Assembly (NCBI GenBank): GCA_023387775.1
Contig: JAEWHN010000308.1
Location: 1-12,620 of the forward strand
From: Pseudomonadota bacterium
Lineage (GTDB): Bacteria; Pseudomonadota; Alphaproteobacteria; Rhizobiales; Rhizobiaceae
Length of the DNA stretch: 12,620 nucleotides
Reading direction: 5' to 3'
The notes under the pieces were generated by a model that did not search any database, had not been told where the DNA came from, and worked only from the letters and a program-made list of their open reading frames with translations. The position numbers and the translations under genes are program-made. This document shows positions 6,193 through 12,620 of the stretch, in pieces. Position 1 is the stretch's first letter; every line of letters starts with the position of its first letter.

Positions 6193-6816
6193 ATGGCGCT
6201 TCTATTAGGCGTCCGCGTATCAGTTGTGGCTTTTTTGGCGCTTTCGACAGCAGCATGCCAGGACACCAGTCCCGCACCGAGATTTGTGTCGAGTGCTAAC
6301 GGCATGAAGCCGGTCTTGGCGGCGCCCGCGGCCGCACGCGAACTCAAGGAAGACACATCCAAGAACAAAACATACGGATATTTCATCGAGTTCCGCTCGC
6401 GTTACGCACTCAGCTATGGCCACACCTATGTTGTATTTGGCCGTTCCACCAAAAACGGGGAAATGATCAATCCGGAGGTTGCGGGCCTGCATCCGCGCTC
6501 GGAAAGCGCGGTTCCCTATGTTCTGGGCCACTTCCTCCCCGTGGAAGCGGAGACTGGATGGAGCGACGGAGACCTGGAAGAACAATACAGGTCCGCGAGT
6601 TGGCGCGTGATGCTGACCGAAGCCGAGTACAAGAAAGTTGTCGCCAATATTCGCAAGCTGCAGGCCAGTTCACCCGTTTGGCACGCGGCACTGTATAACT
6701 GTAACGCGTTTGTTGCGGACATTGCCCGCTCGATGGGTTACAAGACGCCGAGCATCCAGCTTCGGCCGCAGCAATTCGTCACCAAGCTTCGCGAGCTGAA
6801 TGCGAGACAATCGTAA
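6193..6816 (+). CDS. Lipoprotein with permuted papain-like (NlpC/P60 or DUF4105-like) features
   Basis: The 207-residue product has a lipoprotein-type signal (FLALSTAAC, Cys22), an unstructured linker to about 58, then a globular region. Two conserved-looking sites stand out: RYALSYGHTYVVFGR (70-84) with His77, and WHAALYNCNAFVADIARSMG (163-182) with Cys170. A His before a Cys within YNCN-F is the order of circularly permuted NlpC/P60-type folds and of DUF4105, where the pair forms a cysteine-hydrolase site. This supports a wall- or lipid-directed amidase, acyltransferase or peptidase in the periplasm, but I cannot name the family with certainty. I chose ATG 6193 (GGAG eight bases upstream, at the start of the hydrophobic signal) over a reading from 6100, which would add 31 residues ahead of it. 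It follows a cell-wall L,D-transpeptidase and a lipoprotein on the same strand. Confidence 0.75.
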   Translation: MALLLGVRVSVVAFLALSTAACQDTSPAPRFVSSANGMKPVLAAPAAARELKEDTSKNKTYGYFIEFRSRYALSYGHTYVVFGRSTKNGEMINPEVAGLHPRSESAVPYVLGHFLPVEAETGWSDGDLEEQYRSASWRVMLTEAEYKKVVANIRKLQASSPVWHAALYNCNAFVADIARSMGYKTPSIQLRPQQFVTKLRELNARQS

Positions 6817-6896
6817 GATTCCATCGCCGAGACCGCGCGAAAGTTGCGCATTGATGGGGTCACTTACGAGCCGTTCAGTGGCGCGGGGAGCGTAAA

Positions 6897-7490
6897 TTGA
6901 CGATATCGATAGCTTCGGTCGGCCAGATTGCTTGGGTGCTCGGCATCATTGCCTGGTATGTCATCCGCTATCCTTTCGAACGCCGCGCCAAGCGTGTCCG
7001 GGTGGTGAGCGATCGCCGCTCCCCCACCGACATCTTCGGGCTCGCCTGTGCCTTGCTCGGTCTTGCCATCGTGCCCGCCATCTATGTCGCCACCGGCATC
7101 CCCGCAGGGGCCGACTACCCGGCGCAGGGGTGGGCCATCGCCGTTGGAGCGGCCATCTTTTGCAAGGCGCTGTGGGTTTTTCGCAGGTCCCACAAGGAAC
7201 TGGGCCGCAACTGGTCGATCACCCTGGAGATTCGCCAGCAACACGAACTGGTAAGCGGCGGCCCATACGCCTTCATCCGCCACCCCATGTACACCTCCTT
7301 TTTGCTGATGGGAGTGGGGCAGGCCTTCCTGTTGTCGAACTGGTTCGCAGGGGCAGCAGGATTGGTCGGGTTTGCGGTTCTTTTCTTTCTTCGGGTGGAC
7401 AAGGAAGAGCGCATGATGCTCGAAATATTCGGTCCGCGATATAAAGCCTATATGGAAAGGACAAAACGGCTTATCCCTTATTTCTATTGA
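6897..7490 (+). CDS. Membrane methyltransferase of the ICMT/PEMT-like family
   Basis: The 197-residue product is an integral membrane protein with about five hydrophobic segments (roughly 5-22, 45-66, 77-95, 131-148, 151-166). The C-terminal half carries the isoprenylcysteine carboxyl methyltransferase pattern: HELVSGGPYAFIRHPMYTS (116-134), then KEERMMLEIFGPRYKAYMER (169-188). These residues form the S-adenosylmethionine and substrate pocket in the inner membrane. In bacteria, relatives methylate small lipids, isoprenoids or phospholipid headgroups; this substrate is unknown. The start is TTG at 6897, with GGGGAG six bases upstream and no better in-frame ATG. It heads a tight three-gene unit (22 bp to the next gene), which points to a lipid or acyl-modifying pathway. 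Confidence 0.9.
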   Translation: MTISIASVGQIAWVLGIIAWYVIRYPFERRAKRVRVVSDRRSPTDIFGLACALLGLAIVPAIYVATGIPAGADYPAQGWAIAVGAAIFCKALWVFRRSHKELGRNWSITLEIRQQHELVSGGPYAFIRHPMYTSFLLMGVGQAFLLSNWFAGAAGLVGFAVLFFLRVDKEERMMLEIFGPRYKAYMERTKRLIPYFY

Positions 7491-7512
7491 TTGTCATCAT
7501 AGCGGAGCTGGC

Positions 7513-8301
7513 ATGATGCGAGGCCGAGCCCTCAAGCTTTCGGAACCGCGACGTCTCGTCGGAGACCTGATGAGGTTTTCGATGGGGGTGCCGCGGGTCA
7601 CGGTGCAGCGCCAGATGCGCCTTGAGACCCTGCAGAAAGCCAGGACCTCGCAGAAGCACAGATCGTCGTGGACCGTGCTTTTCCTGAAGGGATATGCCCT
7701 TCTCGCGCGCGAAGTTCCGGAGCTGCGGCGCGCCTACGTCAAATTTCCCAGGCCGCATCTTTACGAATTCCCGATGAGCGTAGCCTCGGTCGCGCATGAG
7801 CGAGAGCATGACGGTGAACGCGTCGTCCTGCTGAGCACCATCAAGGGCCCCGAGCGCAGTTCCATCGCCCAGCTCGAAGCGCTGATCCAGGCAGCGCGAT
7901 CGCGTCCGATATCGGAAATCAAGGAATTCCGGCGCGCTCTCAAGATGGCTCGCGCGCCGGCGCCCGTCCGATGGCTCCTCATGTGGCTGGGGCTGAATAT
8001 TGGTCGACAGCGGGCACGCTATTTCGGCACTTTCCAGCTTTCGGTCTATTCCGGTCTTGGGGCGGAATCCCTCAACCCTCTTACGCCTTTGACCACCCTG
8101 CTCAATTACGGCCCCATCGGCGAAGACGGCTCGGTGAATGTCCGCATCCACTATGACCACAGGGTCATGGACGGGGCGAATGTCGCGCGTGCGCTGGTGA
8201 GATTCGAAGAAATCCTGAACAGCATCGTGGCTGGCGAAGTGGAAGACCTGGCCCAAGCGCAGTCCTTGCCGGTGCGGCACCTTTCAGAGACAGATGCATG
8301 A
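7513..8301 (+). CDS. Stand-alone 2-oxoacid dehydrogenase E2-type acyltransferase domain
   Basis: The 262-residue product resembles only the catalytic domain of E2 (dihydrolipoamide) acyltransferases. The motif HYDHRVMDGANVARALVRFE (213-232) includes the catalytic DHRxxDG signature, with His216 and Asp220. It also has the SSWTVLFLKGYALLAREVPE (51-70) helix and the FGTFQLSVYSGLGAESLNPL (171-190) stretch, which matches the E2 core's TFTISNLG-type strand region. No lipoyl domain and no E1-binding domain precede it; the protein starts almost at the catalytic core. E2 normally needs a lipoyl arm and sits with E1 and E3 genes, none of which is here. It may therefore be a chloramphenicol-acetyltransferase-like CoA acyltransferase with another acceptor. 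Start ATG 7513 has GGAG five bases upstream. The stop overlaps the next gene's start (ATGA). Confidence 0.85.
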   Translation: MMRGRALKLSEPRRLVGDLMRFSMGVPRVTVQRQMRLETLQKARTSQKHRSSWTVLFLKGYALLAREVPELRRAYVKFPRPHLYEFPMSVASVAHEREHDGERVVLLSTIKGPERSSIAQLEALIQAARSRPISEIKEFRRALKMARAPAPVRWLLMWLGLNIGRQRARYFGTFQLSVYSGLGAESLNPLTPLTTLLNYGPIGEDGSVNVRIHYDHRVMDGANVARALVRFEEILNSIVAGEVEDLAQAQSLPVRHLSETDA

Positions 8302-9188
8302 GCATGAGTGAAGAGCCTCGCCCGGCGGTGGTCGTCGTCGGCGCCTCCCGCGGGATCGGCAGAGCCATCGCCAGGGTCGTTGCCCGCGAGCGTGGCGTGG
8401 TCGTGCTCATTGCGCGTTCGGCTGAAGAATTGGCCGCCGCCGCGGCCGAGGTGCGAGCAGCCGGCGGCGAGCCGTTCACCCTTGCACTGGATCTTGTGGC
8501 GCATGATGCGGCGGCGCGGCTGGAGACCTTCCTGGCCGCGCAAGGCCTGACCTGCGATGTCCTGGTCAACAGCGCGGCCTACGGCCTGCGCGGCGCGGCA
8601 ACGGCACTCCCCGCCGATGACCAGCTCGGCATCATCGACCTCAACATTCGCGCCCTTTGCGACCTCACGCTGCGCTTCTTGCCGGGAATGGTGGCGCGAC
8701 GGCGCGGCGGGATACTCAATATCGGTTCGGTCGCCGCCTTCACTCCAGGCCCTTACATGGCCTTCTACTATTCAAGCAAAGCCTTCGTGCGCAGCTTTTC
8801 GGAAGCGCTGCATCAGGAAACGCGTCGAAGCGGCGTAACCGTAACCTGTGTAGCGCCCGGGCCCGTGGACACGGCGTTCCTCCAGAGTTCGGGTGCCGAT
8901 CTGACCCTGCTGTTCAAGGTCTTGCCAAGGCTGACTTCGGATGAGGTAGCCGAACGCGCCTGGCAAGGGTTCAAGTCACGCCGTCGGCTGGTCATACCGG
9001 GCACTTCGGCCAAGCTTGCCGCTCTTTTCGCAGCATTGGTGCCCTCGGCTTTGCTGTCGCCCTTGATCGGCAGGCTGCAACGCAACGGCAACGACCCCTG
9101 CCCGTGTGGCTCGGGCAAGAAGTACAAGAAATGCTGCAGCAGCCGCGCACCCCAGCGCCGCCGCGACCAGTCACGCCTGGTCACCTGA
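8298..9188 (+). CDS. Short-chain dehydrogenase/reductase with C-terminal SEC-C zinc motif
   Basis: The 296-residue product is a classical SDR: cofactor loop GASRGIG (15-21), NSAAYG (91-96) in place of the usual NNAG, catalytic Asn116, Ser144 (NIGSVAAF), Tyr157-x3-Lys161 (YYSSK) and PGPVDT (187-192). It should be an NAD(P)H-dependent oxidoreductase, with lipid or acyl substrates likely from its partners. Unusually, residues 264-280 are an exact SEC-C motif, NDPCPCGSGKKYKKCC, with zinc cysteines 268, 270, 279 and 280, then a basic tail. SEC-C is known from SecA tails and many unrelated proteins, where it binds zinc and often partners or ribosomes. The start ATG at 8298 overlaps the preceding stop by four bases, so translation is coupled to the E2-like gene. 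A methionine three codons later is an alternative start. Confidence 0.92.
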   Translation: MSMSEEPRPAVVVVGASRGIGRAIARVVARERGVVVLIARSAEELAAAAAEVRAAGGEPFTLALDLVAHDAAARLETFLAAQGLTCDVLVNSAAYGLRGAATALPADDQLGIIDLNIRALCDLTLRFLPGMVARRRGGILNIGSVAAFTPGPYMAFYYSSKAFVRSFSEALHQETRRSGVTVTCVAPGPVDTAFLQSSGADLTLLFKVLPRLTSDEVAERAWQGFKSRRRLVIPGTSAKLAALFAALVPSALLSPLIGRLQRNGNDPCPCGSGKKYKKCCSSRAPQRRRDQSRLVT

Positions 9189-9477
9189 CCGCTTCGGCCA
9201 GGCCAATCAATTTGTAGAGCCGTGTCGACGGTCCTCCCGCGCGTGGCCAACAACCGATCGCCAAGTGCTGGCCCGCAGCCATCGAAGACGGCCCATCCGG
9301 GTCTATCCTGAAGCTGCTCCGCGCCAGGGCCACGGAGGAAGGGCACCTGGCACGACGCCTGCCATGGCGTGGACAGGCAAGCCCGCTATTATTGGATGGC
9401 GACCTGCGGTCTCGGGGCCTCGCCCTGGGTCGAGGTCAAGAATGGTCCTGTGCTCGTGACCGCACCGGAGCCGACGC

Positions 9478-10419
9478 ATGGCTGACGCGCAAGAAACGGC
9501 GTTCTTCATTGGCGACGTCGCGCTCGACGATTACTACACCGCCGAGCGCTGGCCCGGCCTCGCCGACAAGGCCTATATCCGCGAGAACAAGAGCTATGTC
9601 GGCGGCATGATCGCCAACGCCGCAAGCGTGCATGCGGGCCTGGGCGGGCCGACCGAATTCATCTCGCTGCTCAACCACAGCCCCCTGTCGCGCCGGCTCT
9701 GCGACGAGCTCAACCGGGTTGGTGTCGCCACCACGCACATGCTGCACGACGCCGACGTTCCCGATTCCCACAACATGATCTTCCTCGTCGGCGGCGAGCA
9801 TGTGGTGCTGATCGGCGACACCGGCGAGCCTCCGATGGCCCTGCCCGCGCCAGCACTCGAGGCGTTGCGCAAGCCCGGCTATCTCTACATCACCACCGCC
9901 CGCGCCAAGCGGCTGCGCGGCGAAGGCCTTGCCGGAGCGGAACTGCTGGCCGACCTTCGCGCCCATGGCCGGAAGCTGGTGTTCGACCTCGATGTCCACG
10001 GCTTCCAGCCGGCAGACCTCGACTATCTGCGCGGTGCCGACATCGTCATCATGAACGAGATCGGCTTCGGCCTCTCCTTCGGCACGCCCGACCTTCCCGC
10101 GATCAACGCCTGGATGCGCGAGCACCGGGTCCGCATCGTCATCCGCACCCTCGCGGCTGCCGGAGCGGAAGCCTATGACGGAACCGGCATGGTGAAGGTG
10201 CCCGGCTATGAGGTGCAGGCGGTGGACGTGACGGGTGCGGGCGACACGTTCGGCGGCGCCCTCGTCTACGCAATCGGCCGGAAGCCCGACCTGGCATCCG
10301 CGCTCGAATTCGCCGTCGCCGCCGCCTCGCGCGCCGTCACAATCGAGGGCCCGCAAGGCGGGGTGGCAACTGTCGAAGCAATCGAATGTTTCCGCGCGAA
10401 CAACCCGCGTCGCTGCTAG
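9478..10419 (+). CDS. PfkB-family carbohydrate/nucleoside kinase
   Basis: The 313-residue product has the ribokinase fold signatures: an N-terminal IGDVALDDYY (11-20) substrate region, the VGGMIANAASVHAGLGG (41-57) glycine-rich loop, and the C-terminal VDVTGAGDTFGGALVYAI (249-266) with catalytic Asp256 and the anion-hole GAGD. It should phosphorylate a sugar or nucleoside with ATP in the cytoplasm. The substrate cannot be assigned; no transporter or sugar-catabolic gene adjoins it. GGAG seven bases before ATG 9478 supports the start. It is separated from the upstream operon by about 290 bp and runs convergently into the glutamine synthetase gene, with 42 bp between the stops. Confidence 0.92.
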   Translation: MADAQETAFFIGDVALDDYYTAERWPGLADKAYIRENKSYVGGMIANAASVHAGLGGPTEFISLLNHSPLSRRLCDELNRVGVATTHMLHDADVPDSHNMIFLVGGEHVVLIGDTGEPPMALPAPALEALRKPGYLYITTARAKRLRGEGLAGAELLADLRAHGRKLVFDLDVHGFQPADLDYLRGADIVIMNEIGFGLSFGTPDLPAINAWMREHRVRIVIRTLAAAGAEAYDGTGMVKVPGYEVQAVDVTGAGDTFGGALVYAIGRKPDLASALEFAVAAASRAVTIEGPQGGVATVEAIECFRANNPRRC

Positions 10420-10461
10420 AGCGATGCGGGACGATCGCGGCAGGTGCGCAACGCCACAAGC

Positions 10462-11883
10462 CTAGATGTCGTAGTACAGCACGAACTCGTAGGGGTGCGG
10501 TCTTGTGCGTATCTCTTCGATCTCGTGCGCGCGTTTGTAGCTCAGGTAGGTCTCGATGACATCGGCGGTGAAGACGTCCTGTGCCAGCAGGAACTTGCCG
10601 TCGGCCTGAAGCGCGTTGAGAGCCTCATCGAGCGAGCCCGGTGTCGACGGGATTTGGGCGCGTTCCACCGGCGGCAGGTCATAGAGATTCTTGTCGATCG
10701 GTTCACCCGGGTCGAGGCGGCTGCGAATCCCGTCCAGCCCGGCCATCAGCATGGCCGCAAATGCCAGGTACGGGTTGCTGGAAGGGTCCGGGCAGCGGAA
10801 CTCCACGCGCCTCGCCTTGGGGTCGGGCGAGTACATCGGGATCCGGCACGCTGCCGAGCGGTTGCGGCGCGAATAGCCCAGATTGACCGGTGCCTCGAAG
10901 CCCGGAACCAGCCGCCGGTAGGAATTGACGGTCGGTGCGCAGATGCCGAGCAGCGCCGGCGCGTGCTTGAGAAGCCCACCGATGTAATAGCGCATCACCT
11001 CGCTGGAGCCGGCATAGCCGTCGCCGGCAAAGATCGGACGGTCCTTCTGCCAGATGCTCTGGTGAACATGCATGCCCGAGCCATTGTCGCCGAACAGCGG
11101 CTTTGGCATGAAGGTGGCGGTCAGGCCCCGCCGGCGGGCGACGTTCTTCACCACGTATTTATAGATCATCACATTGTCGGCCATGCGCGTCAGCGATGCG
11201 AACCGCATGTCGATCTCGCCCTGGCCGCCGGTTGCAACTTCGTGGTGATGCGCCTCGACCGGGATGCCGATCTCTTCCAGCAGTCTCACCATTTCGGTGC
11301 GAACATCCTGGAGAGAGTCGGCCGGTGGCACCGGGAAGTAGCCTTCCTTGGGGCGCAGCTTGTGCCCAAGCCCCAGGCCGCCGCGCCCGGTCCAGTTCGC
11401 CTCGACCGCGTCGATGTCGTAGTAGCCGTAGTTTGTGCCCTGATCGTAATGGACCTCGTTGAACACGAAGAATTCGAGTTCGGGCCCGAAATAGGCGACA
11501 TCGCCGATGCCTGTGGCCTTGAGGTGGGTCTCGGCCTTCTGGGCGACAAAGCGGGGATCGCGGCTGTAAGGCAAGGTGTTGGTCGGGTCCATGATATTGC
11601 AGATCAGGACCAGCGTCGGCACCTCGGTAAAAGGGTCCAGGAATGCCGTGGTCGGATCAGGCACGACGAGCATGTCGCTTTCCTGGATTTCCTGAAAGCC
11701 GCGGATGGAGGAACCGTCGAAGCCGACGCCATCGGTGAAGCTGTCCGGCCCGATGGTTTTCGGCGGCACGGAGAAGTGCTGCCACAAACCGGGAAGGTCC
11801 ACGAAGCGCAGATCGACCATCTCGATGTTTTCATCCTTGATGAGCCGGAGAACGTCGTCCGGACTGGCGCAGTTGCAAGGCAT
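10462..11883 (-). CDS. glnA: Glutamine synthetase type I
   Basis: The 473-residue product is full length for GSI. It has the N-terminal beta-grasp domain (about 10-100; VDLRFVDLPGLWQHF, GVGFDGSSIRGFQEIQESDM at 52-71) and the catalytic domain. Visible active-site elements are the metal ligands in ELEF (135-138) and EVATGGQGEIDMRF (215-228), NGSGMHVHQS (267-276), flap Glu330 in VPGFEAPV, and NRSAACRIP (341-349), where most enzymes have NRSASIRIP. The adenylylation site is present: Tyr401 in KNLYDLPP, so it is likely controlled by GlnE. It makes glutamine from glutamate, ammonia and ATP. The N-terminus MPCNCASPDD is unusual. glnB is not adjacent, so this may be a second GS rather than the housekeeping copy. 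Start ATG 11883 has a GGAAAGG-type site upstream. No convincing sigma-54 site was found in the 112 bp before it. Confidence 0.95.
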   Translation of the reverse strand: MPCNCASPDDVLRLIKDENIEMVDLRFVDLPGLWQHFSVPPKTIGPDSFTDGVGFDGSSIRGFQEIQESDMLVVPDPTTAFLDPFTEVPTLVLICNIMDPTNTLPYSRDPRFVAQKAETHLKATGIGDVAYFGPELEFFVFNEVHYDQGTNYGYYDIDAVEANWTGRGGLGLGHKLRPKEGYFPVPPADSLQDVRTEMVRLLEEIGIPVEAHHHEVATGGQGEIDMRFASLTRMADNVMIYKYVVKNVARRRGLTATFMPKPLFGDNGSGMHVHQSIWQKDRPIFAGDGYAGSSEVMRYYIGGLLKHAPALLGICAPTVNSYRRLVPGFEAPVNLGYSRRNRSAACRIPMYSPDPKARRVEFRCPDPSSNPYLAFAAMLMAGLDGIRSRLDPGEPIDKNLYDLPPVERAQIPSTPGSLDEALNALQADGKFLLAQDVFTADVIETYLSYKRAHEIEEIRTRPHPYEFVLYYDI

Positions 11884-11995
11884 TGGCGTTTCCTTTCCCT
11901 GTCTAGATCGCCCGGTCCCAGGCCGAGTGCCGCTGGCGATGCGCGCGTCTCCGCGCCTTCTGTCGCCGCTCCGTCAGGTCCTTCGGCACGTCTGT

Positions 11996-12490
11996 TCAGC
12001 CGTTCGCCGACAATGAACCTCCATGGCCGGCGCTGAACCGGCCATGGCGCGCCTTCCCCGTCAGCCGCGCGAACTGGGCCTGCCTCATGTGGACGAGCGT
12101 GGCGTGGTCGCCCCCTTCGAAATACACCTCCGGCTGCTGAAGCAGCTTGTCCTCGATAATGACGTCGAGCCCATAGCATTCGCCGACCGCAGGAACGGCG
12201 CCGCGCTTGCAATCCGTGATCAATTGGTCCAGCTCAAGCTCGGTTGCGAGGGTAAGCCCCTCCCCGAACAGCGTCTTGAGGCCATCGAACTCGAGGCGCC
12301 TGGAGGCGGGCAGGATCGCGAGAAAGTAGCCGTCGCGACCACGCAGCACGACGGCTTTGGCCAGGGCACCGGCCGGGATGCGGCAAGCCCGCGCAGTCGA
12401 GATCGAAGAACTGGTCGGCTTGTGCTCGACCAGATCGTACTCGACGCATTTGCGCTCGAGAAATGCCTGGAGCGTCTGGGCAAGGGTCAT
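11996..12490 (-). CDS. YbaK/EbsC-type aminoacyl-tRNA editing domain protein
   Basis: The 164-residue product is a single editing domain: MTLAQTLQAFLERKCVEYDL (1-20), then ALAKAVVLRGRDGYFLAILP (42-61) with Lys46 in the conserved AKAV position, DCKRGAVPAVGECYGLDVII (93-112) and YFEGGDHATLVHM (123-135). Members deacylate mischarged tRNAs such as Cys- or Ala-tRNAPro; free-standing versions like this are not assigned. The tail from about 146 (ARHGRFSAGHGGSLSANG) is low-complexity. I set the start at ATG 12490 with GGAGG eight bases upstream; in-frame ATG 12538 would extend it by 16 residues. It lies 112 bp upstream of the glutamine synthetase gene on the same strand, so cotranscription is possible but not shown. 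Confidence 0.88.
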   Translation of the reverse strand: MTLAQTLQAFLERKCVEYDLVEHKPTSSSISTARACRIPAGALAKAVVLRGRDGYFLAILPASRRLEFDGLKTLFGEGLTLATELELDQLITDCKRGAVPAVGECYGLDVIIEDKLLQQPEVYFEGGDHATLVHMRQAQFARLTGKARHGRFSAGHGGSLSANG

Positions 12491-12620
12491 TCTCCCACCC
12501 TCCAGGTGAGCAGACCGAACCTTTAAAACCGGAGCCATGATACATCCTGGGCGCCGTCCTTGCCAGTTCGATGCCGGACGCCGTGTTTCACGGCATTCCA
12601 ATCATTGCGCCCCTCAGGAG

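Noticed and set aside
9436..10356. 306-codon minus-strand open frame
   Set aside because: Antisense shadow of the PfkB kinase gene; no family features.
11884..11995. Sigma-54 promoter for the glutamine synthetase gene
   Set aside because: GG and GC pairs occur, but none with the required GG-N10-GC spacing and flanking consensus.
10444..12036. 530-codon plus-strand open frame
   Set aside because: It is the antisense shadow of the glutamine synthetase gene, whose protein is unmistakable on the other strand.

Overview
The window looks like a chromosomal segment of a GC-rich alphaproteobacterium, most likely in the Hyphomicrobiales (rhizobia and relatives). This rests on the overall GC content, the style of the integrase remnant beside a tRNA-Arg gene, the ECF sigma factor with a GGAACC-type promoter, and the general look of the lipoproteins and outer-membrane protein. 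Genus is not resolved.

Left edge (1-1480): a tRNA-Arg(CCG) gene, missing only its first base, is followed directly by a decayed tyrosine recombinase readable in pieces across several frames. This is the usual layout of an integrative element in a tRNA 3' end. Beyond it a secreted DsrE-like protein is encoded on the minus strand in DNA visibly less GC-rich than the rest, so the stretch is probably the residue of a mobile island.

Envelope and stress block (1480-3180, minus strand): an ECF sigma factor, a secreted DUF4142 protein and a small periplasmic cupredoxin are read in that order. A near-identical promoter motif (TCCGGGAACCTTTT, then GCATC at the same spacing) lies upstream of both the sigma gene and DUF4142. 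This argues that the sigma factor activates itself and the two downstream genes.

Plus-strand envelope genes (3622-6816): a COG4313/MetA-type outer-membrane protein, a perfect 16-bp hairpin, an L,D-transpeptidase, a 44-residue lipoprotein followed by a perfect 11-bp hairpin, and a lipoprotein with a His-then-Cys arrangement like a permuted NlpC/P60 or DUF4105 fold. Between 4467 and 5173 there is about 700 bp without a convincing gene.

Three-gene operon (6897-9188, plus strand): an ICMT/PEMT-like membrane methyltransferase, a stand-alone 2-oxoacid-dehydrogenase E2-type acyltransferase domain without a lipoyl domain, and a short-chain dehydrogenase carrying a C-terminal SEC-C zinc motif. Spacing is 22 bp and then a 4-bp ATGA overlap. 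The combination suggests an unassigned lipid or acyl-CoA pathway and is the best candidate here for an undescribed system.

Right edge (9478-12490): a PfkB-family sugar kinase (plus) converges on a type I glutamine synthetase (minus), which lies 112 bp downstream of a YbaK-type editing-domain protein on the same strand. The glutamine synthetase keeps its catalytic and adenylylation residues but is not next to glnB, so it may be a paralogue.
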